This document shows positions 46,451 through 56,821 of a DNA stretch of 64,000 bases, in pieces; position 1 is the first letter of the stretch, and each line of letters begins with the position of its first letter. The stretch covers positions 3,720,001-3,784,000 of the forward strand of contig JAGTJL010000002.1 in assembly GCA_020746875.1 (NCBI GenBank). Direction: 5' to 3'. The stretch comes from Rhexocercosporidium sp. MPI-PUGE-AT-0058 (Eukaryota > Ascomycota > Leotiomycetes > Helotiales). The position numbers and the translations under genes were made by a program. The notes below the pieces were generated by a model. It did no database searches. It saw only the letters and a program-made list of their open reading frames with translations, and was not told the origin of the DNA.

Positions 46451-46739
46451 ATGATCTGCAGCAGCTGCATGCAAGGCGTTTTGACTTGGAGGTTCGTGCA
46501 GCAGTCCCTGTAGTAATCCCTGCAGCCACATGGGTGGGAGACGCCATCAGAACCTCAGATCTTGAATCCAAGCTCCGAGATCTCAGTTCTGCGAACCTGA
46601 AAGCCCTCATGCCAGCAAAGAAGGGATTGCAACATGTGTTCAAGTTCTATGATAAATGACGCTTCCATCACCGTCTCAATGCTCCAAATCAACAGCTCGA
46701 TTTTCGAAACAGATCAGTCAACACACAATCTCCATCACA

Positions 46740-47416
46740 ATGCCAGCTCCATCTCATATTAGTCCCAACTTCGACGCCCACATTGGGCAGGTCCGTCTCG
46801 AACCTCTAGGAGATTCGCAGCTTCACCCCGATTTCTATTATCGATCTCCAGAGTGCTTGGCCCCTGTCGAAGACTCCCACTTCGAGCCTGCGGTCACGGT
46901 CTTGTCAATGTCGCTCCAATGGGAGCGTCTTTTGGCCCAGGAGAAGCGTCGAAACCGATCTCTCATGTCCTGGGTATTCTCTTTGCAGGACCAACTGCGG
47001 CAGGCAGATGCGAGCTACAAGACATTGAGGCAGCAATATGACCGCCTTCACCCGTTCCTTGATGCTCAGCCTGGATGGGGACTTCAAGATGTAAGTTACA
47101 TTTTTTGAGCTCCAAGTCACTTTTTTAACATCTTAAGGCCCGGAAGACTCCAACAGGCCCGAATACACCTACTTTTCCGACCCCATCGGATGCCGCCCAT
47201 GCTTCTGCATCCATGCCGCCTCCACCCCCGCCCTCAGCTCCAGCTCCAACTCCGAAAGAAGACGCCTCTCATGGAACGAAGCGTAGGGGAGAGAATGTTG
47301 GCGGTACGACGCCCAAACGCCTTCTGACTCGCAATATTACATTGACCCCATTCGATCGGCCATTGAGCCCCAAGTCACTTTTCAGTCCGGAGACTCCAAC
47401 AGCGATGAGCTTTTAG
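46740..47416 (+). CDS. Hypothetical protein, about 209 residues
   Basis: Exons 46740-47090 and 47138-47416, intron 47 nt. An upstream in-frame ATG at 46656 would add 28 residues. The first exon has a coiled-coil segment (MSLQWERLLAQEKRRNRSLM, then SLQDQLRQADASYKTLRQQY). The second is Pro/Ser/Thr-rich (PPPPPPSAPAPTPKEDAS) with TP and SP sites and KRRGEN and TPKRLL basic patches, suggesting a phosphorylated nuclear protein. No family is recognised. The segment 46555-46590 upstream holds GATCTTGAATCCAAGCTCCG. Confidence 0.55.
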
Positions 47417-47552
47417 GTCGGGCGGATAAAGACTATTGCAAGTATCGGGGAATGTGATCTTGAAGCTATGTATCTATCTATCTGCGAGTGCTACGTCTAA
47501 CGCTCTTTTAAATGAATTCTTTGTCCCTTTTTGTAACTCAATCTCCTTGATT

Positions 47553-48704
47553 TCAAACTGAGCTCCGAAACGGCCAGGCGGAATTAAGGTCGTGCAGAAA
47601 CTCTGACATTTGATGTTGAACCTGATCAGACCCCATATCCAAAGTCTCCAACTCTGAAGTGCCGTACAGCTCCCCACTAAGGGTGATCTCAAGTTGCCTC
47701 TCTAGATCCCTGATCTTGGTGAAGAGACCTTTCCAGGAGCCGTCAGTCAGGGAAGAATCATGCAGACCAAAGTGAGCCAATGAGTCTGCATGCGTCTCCA
47801 AAATATTAGCAAACTCGAGCTCTGAGGTCCACATTCCTCGCAGATCTAGTCGTGTAAGACTCGGCCAGTGGGCAGACTCGAAAATACCGATGGCTGGTAG
47901 GCAACCTCGAAACTTTGCAGACAGCGTACGCAGATTTGGGAACCTCAACAGGAAAGATCTTGTTGATTTCTCATTTTCACATCCCAGAAATTCTTCGATC
48001 TCCAAAGTTTGAATGTGAGGGAAAGTGTCAGATGGGTCTAGGTGCAGATCATCTGGATTGAAACAGCCAAGAACGGAAAATGATGTCAGCTGGTCCATAT
48101 TTGTCCCCGTCTTAGATGCCAGAGACACCGCTTCTATGGTGCGGGTCACATCGCTGGAGTAGAAGGGAGAGAGCCAGATAGATTGTTGAAGTTTGTGATA
48201 CCGGCGGTTAGACTTGGGATTCCACAGGTACTCATGCATATTGGAGACTTGGATAGATGTCAAATTAGGAAGTAGAGAAAATATATCATACAATGCGGAA
48301 ATCTCATCGAAGTATCTACGGCTTTCCTGCTCTGATATGTGCTCTTGGTAAGCCGAAAAGGCTTTGTCTGCTAGCTGTCGCACTGAAGTTGAAGGAAATT
48401 GATGTTGAAGCCTTCCATTCCCACCAAGCAAGAGATGGTGCGTCTCCCACTCCTGACGGGAGCATACTGGCCACCGTACATGGAAAACTCGTAGATTCTT
48501 AACGTTATTAGCGATTCCAGGGTGTTGGAGAACATCTTGGAGCTCTTTGATATCGCTGGATGTATTGAGGACAGAAATTCCATGTCTAGGGATCAATGAC
48601 ACGGCAGCATTTGCGCAAGCTCGATTGGCGAGTCGAAAGTTCGCGAGATCATTTGATCCAAGTTCTGAGGCGATGCAAGAGAGTAATTCAAATGGAACGT
48701 TCAT
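47553..48704 (-). CDS. F-box-like protein with leucine-rich repeats, 383 residues
   Basis: Single exon, ATG at 48704. The N terminus MNVPFELLSCIASELGSNDL followed by ANFRLANRACANAA fits an F-box (LP..L...I...L...DL...R..C). The rest contains LRR-like strands (LPNLTSIQVSNMHEYL, FPHIQTLEIEEFLG, FPNLRTLSAKFRG, WPSLTRLDLRGMW). F-box proteins of this layout select substrates for SCF ubiquitin ligases. It overlaps no other gene and shares about 300 bp of upstream DNA with the RING-H2 gene at 49008, a divergent pair of ubiquitin-type genes. Confidence 0.65.
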   Translation of the reverse strand: MNVPFELLSCIASELGSNDLANFRLANRACANAAVSLIPRHGISVLNTSSDIKELQDVLQHPGIANNVKNLRVFHVRWPVCSRQEWETHHLLLGGNGRLQHQFPSTSVRQLADKAFSAYQEHISEQESRRYFDEISALYDIFSLLPNLTSIQVSNMHEYLWNPKSNRRYHKLQQSIWLSPFYSSDVTRTIEAVSLASKTGTNMDQLTSFSVLGCFNPDDLHLDPSDTFPHIQTLEIEEFLGCENEKSTRSFLLRFPNLRTLSAKFRGCLPAIGIFESAHWPSLTRLDLRGMWTSELEFANILETHADSLAHFGLHDSSLTDGSWKGLFTKIRDLERQLEITLSGELYGTSELETLDMGSDQVQHQMSEFLHDLNSAWPFRSSV

Positions 48705-49007
48705 TTTATATGCAGATCTCTGAAAGGATAGGCTCGTTAAATCAACATTTTAACGACAAGAAACATTTCGCTATTTAACACTGTGCATGTAACTTAGTTT
48801 GAGAACCAGGAAACAAGAACCAAGGAATGGAAGAAGGACCAGCATGAGAAGCAACAAAGTAAATGTTCCAGGACCACGAACCAAGATCCAAGATCTGTAT
48901 CATAATTCAACTGGGTGAATATATAAACAGGATCTCCCACCTAAAAGAAGATTCTCACTCACAAGGAGATCATCTTTCGATAGGACCCCCTATCCTAAAC
49001 CCACAGA
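48705..49007. promoter_or_regulatory. Divergent promoter between F-box-like and RING-H2 genes
   Basis: It contains GAACCAGGAAACAAGAACCA and GAACCAAGATCCAAGATCTG, words of the shared intergenic type, and TATATAAACAGG at about 48920, a good TATA box for the plus-strand gene 88 bp before its ATG. Confidence 0.4.
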
Positions 49008-52000
49008 ATGCCTCGTACTGTTGGAAGGCGAGAGTTAGCAGGTTTAGACGCCGATAACGTTGTTGATTCCCCACGAACGCCACGAACGCCCCAAAGAGCG
49101 GCTCCACGCACACCAAGAACTCCAAGACCACCCCCTGCTAGAGCGAATAGTTACCACAGTGATCAAGATGAAGAAGGCGAAGAAGTACCACAGCCACAAA
49201 GAGACCCATCTCCAGAGAGACACAGAAGTCCAACCCCCGGGCCACACAGAGACCCCTCTCCAGAGAGACACAGAAGTCCAACTCCACGGCCACACAGAGA
49301 CCCCTCCCCAGATAGACAGAGAACCCCCCGGCCACACAGAGACCCCTCTCCAGAGAGACACAGAAGTCCAACTCCACGTCCACACAGAGGACCCTCCCCA
49401 GATAGACAGAGAACCCCCCGGCCACACAGAGACCCCTCTCCAGAGAGACACAGAAGTCCAACTCCACGGCCACACAGAGGACCCTCTCCAGAGAGACACA
49501 GAAGTCCAACTCCACGGCCACACAGAGACCCCTCCCCAGATAGACAGAGACCCCCCCGGCCACACAGAGACCCCTCCCCAGATAGACAGAGAACACCAGC
49601 GCCCCAGACACCAAGAGACGCTGAAAGAGACGTACGGGCTGCAGCAGCAGAACAACGCCGCGAGGATCCTAGGTCAATTGTAAATACTCGAAATTTTCGA
49701 GAAGATAGGCGTGAAGAGAGACGAAGTGGAAGTCCCAGAAGCCCGCCTCGACAACCAGTGGCCGAAGGTCTCCTCAACCTGCGACAACGCAGAGAATCTC
49801 GACATACGGCGGAAAGTCTTGGTGGAAGGGCTCCATCATTGAGCCCGATGTCCCAAGACGTCCCCTTAGTTATTGATGTATCAGAAAACAGACACAGGAG
49901 ACCATCTTTGGAAATAGAGTTCTGGAGAATGCAACGGCCACATGAGTCGGAATATGTTAACCAGCTTCGACATGAGGGATTTCTCGAACCCATTAGCATC
50001 GACCGGACAAGATCCGGAATGTGCGGTATATGCATCGAGGATTACATTGATGATCCCCATGAGAGGCTTATCGTTAGATTAGGTTGTGCGCACGACTTCC
50101 ATCAAAACTGTATCGAGCTGTGGCTTGCAGAGAACCGGGATTGCCCTTTTCGTTGTGTTCCGGAACGACGACGATCAGTGGAGCTCCGTCTCAACCAGGC
50201 GTTCCGCTCAGACGCCCCGTTGCACGCCAGGGCAACTTTGGACACGATAGGATTCCAAGCAAGGGCACAGGACCGGTGGCAGGAAGAGGAGGCACAAGGA
50301 CAAGGTCAAGAACGACTATATGAGAGCCCGGAGATGAGACAAGCACGAGAACGAGGGAGAGCTCGGCGAGACCAAGAGCGTACTGCTGCTTCACCACAAC
50401 GAATGGGTAGATCATCAGATATTACAATGGAAGATGTTGGCGATCGACATGTTATCAACTTGATATCTCCAACACTAACCCCTCGAAGGTATGCATCTCC
50501 ACAACGTATTGCATCTCCACGACGTGCTGCATCTCCACGACATGAATCACCCCGACGCGCTGCATCCCCACGGTATACTGCATCCCCTCGACGTACTGAA
50601 TTCTCTCGCGGAGGAGACACGCCTTTCATACGTGAGGATACAGTCGAGTTGCCATCAATCAATGATGATTTTGTAGGCGAACCGGGTTGGGAAGAGGACT
50701 ACCTAAACCGACGTCCTATACGTGCGGGAGTGCTCCCTCCAACAGGATTCGTGATTTCAGAAGACCGCTTGAACCCAAGAAACTTTATATATAAAAGAAT
50801 CGTAGATGTTCTTCCGGCAATGTCTACAGGTTACAACGTCTTGCTTTCTTCGCCAAGCGCTAATCTTACCACGCCAGAGTTGTCTAGGTTGAAGCAGTAT
50901 GACCTTGACCCTCTCTCTGAACATCCAGGCACGTTAGACTTTCTTGATGGCCGAGTAGGTGTCCCTGGGAAACTTTCCGACCTTGAAGGTATATCTCTGA
51001 GTGAGTTGCGCTGGGTGGGCATTGCAGTTGTCAAGCAGAACAACCGTCAATTCGTAGTTGATCGGGGAAGGGCTGGCTCAGCTCCCTTAGTACTTGCTCC
51101 TGTGCCAGCTAGAAACCCATTCACTAGAATAGGCCTCACACTCTTGCCTGGAGATAATCGATGGCGCCATAGGGACGTGTGGTTTAACCAAAAAATAGTC
51201 GAAAGAAAGTATGGGCAAGCGACAATAAGAACAAAGGCAAGACAGCTTCGAGAGATGACTGGGCAAGCCGAGCCACGGTTTGCTGCAGCACAGAGGCCAG
51301 AACCTCGACCTAGAAGGTTAGAACCTGTCTATGACGCTGATAGAAATAGAGAAAGAGAAAGACTTGTTGGTGTTGGACAAACAGGGAGAAACCTCCCAAG
51401 ACCAATAGAAGACAGGCGCGAGAGAGATGTTGAGAGGCCTATCGAACGGGAGAGAGACAGGCGCGACAGATACGAGAGACCTGAAAGGGAGAGGGAGAGA
51501 GACAGACGCGATAGAGACGAGAGAACTGAACGAGAGAGGGAGAGAGATAGGCGCGAAAGAGACGAGAGACCTGTCGAACGAGACAGAGACAGGCGTGACA
51601 GAGACGCTGACAGACCGGAGGGAAGAGACAGAGATAGGCGCGACAGAGATGAGAGACCTGTGGAAAGAGACAGAGATAGGCGCGATAGAGATGGGAGACC
51701 CGTCGAACGAGACAGAGACGCTGACAGACCGGAGGGAAGAGACAGAGATAGGCGCGACAGAGATGAGAGACCTGTGGAAAGAGACAGAGATAGGCGCGAT
51801 AGAGATGGGAGACCCGTCGAACGAGACAGAGACGCTGACAGACCGGAGGGAAGAGACAGAGATAGGCGCGACAGAGATGAGAGACCTGTGGAAAGAGACA
51901 GAGATAGGCGCGATAGAGATGGGAGACCCGTCGAACGAGACAGAGACGCTGACAGACCGGAGGGAAGAGACAGAGATAGGCGCGACAGAGATGAGAGACC

Positions 52001-52409
52001 TGTGGAAAGAGACAGAGATAGGCGCGATAGAGATGGGAGACCCGTCGAACGAGACAGAGACGCTGACAGACCGGAGGGAAGAGACAGAGATAGGCGCGAC
52101 AGAGATGAGAGACCTGTCGAACGAGACAGAGATAGGCGCGATAGAGATGAGAGACCTGTGGAAAGAGACCGAGACAGGCGCGACAGAGATCATGAGAGAC
52201 CTGTCGAACGAGACAGAGACAGACACGACAGGGAAAGGGAAGGGGAGATGGGAGACAGAGAGGGTGATAGACCGACTCAAAGGAGGCCTGAAAGGAGCTA
52301 CATCCAAAGGCCTACGAGGCCACCAGCCTACGAGCCTGATGATGTAATGGAGAGGGTGCGACAAGCCAGACGAGAAAGAGGCCAACCTTCACGTGATTCG
52401 ACATTATAA
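49008..52409 (+). CDS. RING-H2 protein with long charged repeat regions, 1133 residues
   Basis: Single uninterrupted exon, ATG at 49008. Residues about 20-60 have PRTPRTPQ repeats. Residues 60-200 hold about ten 13- to 15-residue units of the type PHRDPSPERHRSPTPR. A RING-H2 finger follows near 345-385 (CGICIEDY, CAHDFHQNC, CPFRC), with the C3-H2-C3 spacing of E3 ubiquitin ligases. After about 500 come ASPRRAASPRH repeats, then a folded region to about 760. From about 790 to 1090 is a long Arg/Asp/Glu repeat; the core 39-residue unit (DADRPEGRDRDRRDRDERPV, then ERDRD) is present about five times almost unchanged. The charged repeats probably form disordered or alpha-helical segments that bind RNA, DNA or partners. 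Divergent partner of the F-box-like gene. Confidence 0.8.
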   Translation: MPRTVGRRELAGLDADNVVDSPRTPRTPQRAAPRTPRTPRPPPARANSYHSDQDEEGEEVPQPQRDPSPERHRSPTPGPHRDPSPERHRSPTPRPHRDPSPDRQRTPRPHRDPSPERHRSPTPRPHRGPSPDRQRTPRPHRDPSPERHRSPTPRPHRGPSPERHRSPTPRPHRDPSPDRQRPPRPHRDPSPDRQRTPAPQTPRDAERDVRAAAAEQRREDPRSIVNTRNFREDRREERRSGSPRSPPRQPVAEGLLNLRQRRESRHTAESLGGRAPSLSPMSQDVPLVIDVSENRHRRPSLEIEFWRMQRPHESEYVNQLRHEGFLEPISIDRTRSGMCGICIEDYIDDPHERLIVRLGCAHDFHQNCIELWLAENRDCPFRCVPERRRSVELRLNQAFRSDAPLHARATLDTIGFQARAQDRWQEEEAQGQGQERLYESPEMRQARERGRARRDQERTAASPQRMGRSSDITMEDVGDRHVINLISPTLTPRRYASPQRIASPRRAASPRHESPRRAASPRYTASPRRTEFSRGGDTPFIREDTVELPSINDDFVGEPGWEEDYLNRRPIRAGVLPPTGFVISEDRLNPRNFIYKRIVDVLPAMSTGYNVLLSSPSANLTTPELSRLKQYDLDPLSEHPGTLDFLDGRVGVPGKLSDLEGISLSELRWVGIAVVKQNNRQFVVDRGRAGSAPLVLAPVPARNPFTRIGLTLLPGDNRWRHRDVWFNQKIVERKYGQATIRTKARQLREMTGQAEPRFAAAQRPEPRPRRLEPVYDADRNRERERLVGVGQTGRNLPRPIEDRRERDVERPIERERDRRDRYERPERERERDRRDRDERTERERERDRRERDERPVERDRDRRDRDADRPEGRDRDRRDRDERPVERDRDRRDRDGRPVERDRDADRPEGRDRDRRDRDERPVERDRDRRDRDGRPVERDRDADRPEGRDRDRRDRDERPVERDRDRRDRDGRPVERDRDADRPEGRDRDRRDRDERPVERDRDRRDRDGRPVERDRDADRPEGRDRDRRDRDERPVERDRDRRDRDERPVERDRDRRDRDHERPVERDRDRHDREREGEMGDREGDRPTQRRPERSYIQRPTRPPAYEPDDVMERVRQARRERGQPSRDSTL
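51600..52080 (+). repeat. 117-bp coding tandem repeat
   Basis: About four to five copies of a 117-bp unit inside the RING-H2 gene, beginning GACGCTGACAGACCGGAGGG and continuing GGCGCGACAGAGATGAGAGA. Copies are almost identical over the whole unit, which indicates recent expansion. Confidence 0.85.
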
Positions 52410-52824
52410 TTGGAATTGAAATTGTATCTCTCTGGGTTTTAGATAAATAGATTCGCAAATAGACTAGTTACTTGGTTTCATACACTGACTTTCATCTTTC
52501 CGTGCCTGAAACGGCGTACTCCTTTCCCAGAGAGGGATCGTAATGGAGCCTGCGGCTTCGGCAGGTCATTTGGCGCTCTGCCGGATAAAAATTAGTTGGC
52601 CACCGATGCGTCATGTGTTAGCCGATACGGCTGCCTACCCAACTCGCAAGGCACAATGAGCATTAGCCACGTTTGAGCTGGTGTGGCGCAAAAGCGGTCT
52701 GGAACGAGCAGCCATAATTTGGGGGCATTTTACTTACAGGGCCTCCTTCCCAATATTGGTATCCATGTGACGGCCATTCCCAGGCGCATCACCATTGGGC
52801 TTTACCACCAGCCAGCATATATCA
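52410..52824. other. Intergenic, no gene seen
   Basis: It contains GCGGCTTCGGCAGG and ATGCGTCATGTGTTAGCCGA stretches but no coding signal or recognised element. Confidence 0.35.
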
Positions 52825-53238
52825 ATGAGACAGATTAAGCATTCCGACTCCAAGCAAGAAACCCTTAAGCAAATTCATTCAAACGCTTGGCTTATTGGTA
52901 ATCTCGTGCTCCATCGATCACCCTTTCCTTCCGAGACATCCACCTGGAATGACGATGGTGACAATTCAAGCTACACACTGACGGAGGCACCTACCCCACT
53001 GCCTTCTGCCACCACACCGCCCGACCCCCATATCAAGCTGGTTCATGAAGCTGGCGATGCCTCTGCTGTCTGGTTCATAAGAAATAATGCCTTGTGCAAA
53101 GTCAGGTACATCGAGGAGGGAGTCACACCTGAATCAGTCACCCTGGACTCATTCAATTATGTTTTCCCATACCAGCTTCCTTTATTTACCTTTATTATTC
53201 GGGTGCATGGCATGCGGCTTAATTCCAGAATGGGATAA
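52825..53238 (+). pseudogene. Possible N-terminal remnant of a phosphotransferase-like gene
   Basis: The frame from ATG 52825 contains AVWFIRNNALCKVRYIEEG and VTPESVTLDSFNYV. This resembles the N-terminal lobe of fungal aminoglycoside phosphotransferase (APH)-like proteins (W..G....KV.....TPE..TL.FV). The catalytic HxD and DFD segments do not follow: the frame ends at 53238 and the next gene starts on the other strand at 53382. It may be a truncated gene or a small real protein. The family assignment is weak. Confidence 0.35.
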
Positions 53239-53381
53239 TTTCTTTAGCAGAACAATACAGTAACGAAACTATCAGCAAGAGAAGAAAATCATGTGTTCGC
53301 AACTGAGAATTCCAACCAGTTATGACTGGAGTTGGTCTGTACCATCACCAAGACCTATCCTCCATTTCCTCAACCAGATCC

Positions 53382-56274
53382 TCATCTTCCTGTTCCTCTT
53401 TCTCGCATGTGTCCATCTTCCAGTGAAATCATCTCCTCTTCCAACCCCATTCTCAAGTCGGTGTAGAAAGCGGCTGCCTTGGGCCAGGCTTCAGAGACCA
53501 TGCACTCTGCCCTATAGCGAAACCTCATAGTGCTCAGGACCCTCGCCTTTTGATAACCGAATTTCTCCACTTCTTTTGCGTTGGGTGCAATGGGATTAGA
53601 GCCCAGTTCGATGATACATGTAGGGTCCATTTCATGGAGCTTGTTCCTCAATATTGGCAAATACGACTTCCGCACAGGAAGCTCCCATGACTCATCCTCT
53701 AACTCCACGATACTGAGAATGTCGTCCAAGTTCCCCAGCTTGTCAAGATTTTGTGCGTACTGTCCAAGATAAGACACGGTCACGAGAGTATATAAATTGA
53801 AGTCGTATCCATCCATTTGAATACGGCCCAATTCCTGATCTGTTTCGATTCTAGTCTGTTCGGAAAAAGCAGGAGGATCCGTCTTCGATTGTGCGACCAC
53901 TCCTCCCAACCATGTTGTAAACAGATGCAAGACTCGGTCGGTACAGATCCAAAGCCCCTTGTCAAGCCTGGTATCTCTTAACATAGGATCAACCAACATT
54001 CTTGCAAGCGCATCAACCTTCCGATGTTGTGCCTCAACGGAACCCAGCAACTCCACATCTTCCCTGCTGGGTTCAACATTATATGGAAAGCATCTCGTAT
54101 CGAGATCCTGTTCCAATGTTGAAACGTATGACTTTCGCACAACCACGACTGAGGAGTCGTTTGGTAAAATGGCCGTACTGAGAATGTCTTGGTGGGGCGG
54201 AACTTTTGGCAGGCACACGTAGACGAGCTTGTATGCTTCCAAGTGAAGTTCAGCGGAGGGGAAAGCAGACATGCGATGTTTGTCGTCGGACACGCAAAGA
54301 GAGGCAACGGATTCCTCCAGTTGTGGTACCAACACCCAATCCCCATCCATGGTTGGCTCCTTTTCATGGTCGAGTGTGGCCATCTCCTCGAGCATCGCCT
54401 CCTCACCACGCCTCCCCCCCATCAAATTGTCGAGCCCGTCTATTTTGAGAACATCGCTATGACCTAGTCCATCCCTTACTCTGCGTGTCCAATATAAATC
54501 GGAAATTTCGTGGGCAGGGTCCAAGGCGAGTGGCTCTATATGGAATACACTGGCGAGAAACTGGCGCATTTTCTCAGTGTCGTTTACAGTCCAAAAGATC
54601 CTTAGAACTGAAAGCACCATGTGTTCGAAGACTGTCTGGGTATTACTGAGGTATTTGAAGTTCAAGATTGCATCGAAATCCGCAAGGTATGAACGGTTGA
54701 TCGGCTGATTGGCATTTGGATTAGGGGGCGAAAGTCGTCGATAACAGAGCAAAGCCCCGAGGGTCAATATGAGCTGCTCCTTTGACTGAGAGTCTTGGAT
54801 GTCTTTGATAAGTCGTTGATAGAGCGTCCATGAATCAATCGAGGCTGCCCATTTGATCAAGACTTGACTAGCCGACGGCGTGATTGAGTTCCAACAAAGA
54901 AGCACAAGAATGTTATTCCTCGGCATCTGAAGGGAAGGATGTTTGCGGTAGAAATACGCTCTGTCTCCTATCAGTATCATTCTCGATATCACATGAGGTG
55001 CTTACATTTGTGCGTGAATCATACCCACTTGTTCGAAGTTAAGTCTCCTTTGAATCTCGAGTGGGATGTTCTAGAGAATTAGAATTGCTCAAGTCTGGAA
55101 CCCACAAGATCATACCAAGTATTCGTTTGGAAGACCAAATGGAAGGCGAGCCATCACTTGTGTGCTCATTTTCACAACGTCCAGCGTATGGATCGTGTTG
55201 TTAAGGAAGAGCGGGGACTTTGATAGTGCATCGAGCATCCTCTGCGGGTCAAAAATCTCAAAAGGCTTCAATACTTCAATACCGACGAGAGAGCTGATTA
55301 TGTTGGCATTAGCAATAGCAGTGTATTGCTGATCAATCTTGTGTTGCCGACAATCTCGCTTCCCGCCCAGAAATTCGAGCCAGCATCGGAAAAGTGATAA
55401 TCTGTGAAACTCTGCCGCAATTTGAGCAGAGTCCAATCCAGCCTCGCAATTGGCAATTGAATTTCTGGGGTAGGCAGATAACTGTCGGTAGAGGTACCGA
55501 AATCCTTGGAGTAACTCGGCTTCATTCTTCCCCAGGAGCGCAAGAACATCTGGTGAGTCGTAGTCGTCGCAGCAGCCCAGAACAAGGAACACAAGACTTT
55601 GGGCTAATTTGGTGCGGATGTGAATGTCGGACTGCTGAGAACAAGTCAATGTTGTTCCTTGTAAGGGGACAAGGACGTGGTTACCAGGTCGCGCCACAAG
55701 ATTGTCCACTCAATCGGCAATTTTTGTCGCACAAGGGCGTGATTCCGATAAGCTAACACAAGTCCTTGGGGGCATCCAGAAGTAATTGCGCGGACAGCAT
55801 CTTGGATATAGCGGGCATCAGCATTCCGCGGCGCCGTGAATTCTTCCTCATTCACTGGCTTCGCAGGGTCTACGTGTAGAAACTTGAACCCATTTAAGGC
55901 GAGCCACGGAACATATGACTCGTTGACTGCGACTCGGTACATGCCATAGCCGCTACCAGCAACGTGTATGCCCGGTGCTGATCGGATTTGATCCCAATCA
56001 GACTGTATTGGCTCAATTTGATCCGCTGGCACATGGTAAAATCTCCACGGTCTGTCACTCAGAAGCGTACCGATAAGCTCGCCCGCATCGAATGGGGTTC
56101 GCTGAGCGTTCTAGCGTTGTTAATAATGGGTTCTTGAGAAAGTTAACAAAGCTTTACCTGCTCGACCACAGTTCTGACCAATATTTCCCCGTCAATAGGG
56201 TTGGTGACTCCAGGGATAGGAGTGGATGGGGTGGAATCGAATGCTGGCATCTCGAATACCTCGTTACACGACAT
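53382..56274 (-). CDS. Unrecognised 898-residue protein
   Basis: Exons (minus) 56274-56158, 56101-55685, 55634-55116, 55070-55006 and 54960-53382. All introns are 45-56 nt with GT...AG ends, and the frame is continuous. An alternative donor/acceptor pair for the last intron would change a few residues near HAQIAYFYRKHPSL. I do not know the family. Features: a Pro/Ser-rich start (MPAFDSTPSTPIPGVTNPID), a globular part (GIHVAGSGYGMYRVAVNESY, FKFLHVDP), a long, largely helical middle, and an acidic C-terminal end (LRMGLEEEMISLEDGH). No signal peptide, membrane helix or catalytic motif is visible. It is convergent with the remnant at 52825. Confidence 0.6.
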
Positions 56275-56821
56275 GTACAGTTAGGCAAACAATGCAGCCT
56301 CTGAAGCAAAGTGGGCAAAGAATGAGTCTCTTTAACAAAACGAGGCAAACAGTCTTTCCTAGAGAATGCCAGTCATTTATATGATAAACCAGTGAATGCG
56401 AATCCGAACGACAGAGTTTGCTCCACACCATATGTTTGCGTGCATGCCGGAACCCTGGGCAGCCCGGGGATCACGGAAGAGACGCAAGTCAAGCCGCGAA
56501 TACGCATTGAAAAAAGAAAGACAGGCCGCACTTGGGCAGCCACGGGGTGCTCACACAAACATGGAGCCGCTGGTTGGCTGCGTCGATGTAAAATGCGTGC
56601 CGGAATTGTGCAAGGCCTAGCAACTGGGTGCATGGCCGTTTCCTGCCCTTGTCACCTACCAATATTTGCGTAAGGCGCTTTGACGATACCCCTGTTCGAG
56701 CTGAAGGTGTGTTGTGCCAGTGACTGGCTTGGCTAGACGAAGGCGCATGAAAAGGCAACAAAGTTTCCTTTTCGTAACTGCTCTGCATCGAAACTGCCCA
56801 AAAACAAATGGAACCGATATC
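56275..56821. other. Intergenic between divergent genes
   Basis: Short frames on both strands (about 56373-56788) overlap each other without domains, and none is supported. No clear TATA box. Confidence 0.35.

Noticed and set aside
49044..50035. Minus-strand frames with SLWRGVSVWP-type repeats
   Set aside because: Antisense of the Pro/Arg/Ser repeats in the RING-H2 gene.
51318..52385. Antisense and other-frame repeat ORFs in the charged region
   Set aside because: The 117-bp unit is a multiple of three, so shadows stay open; no domain.
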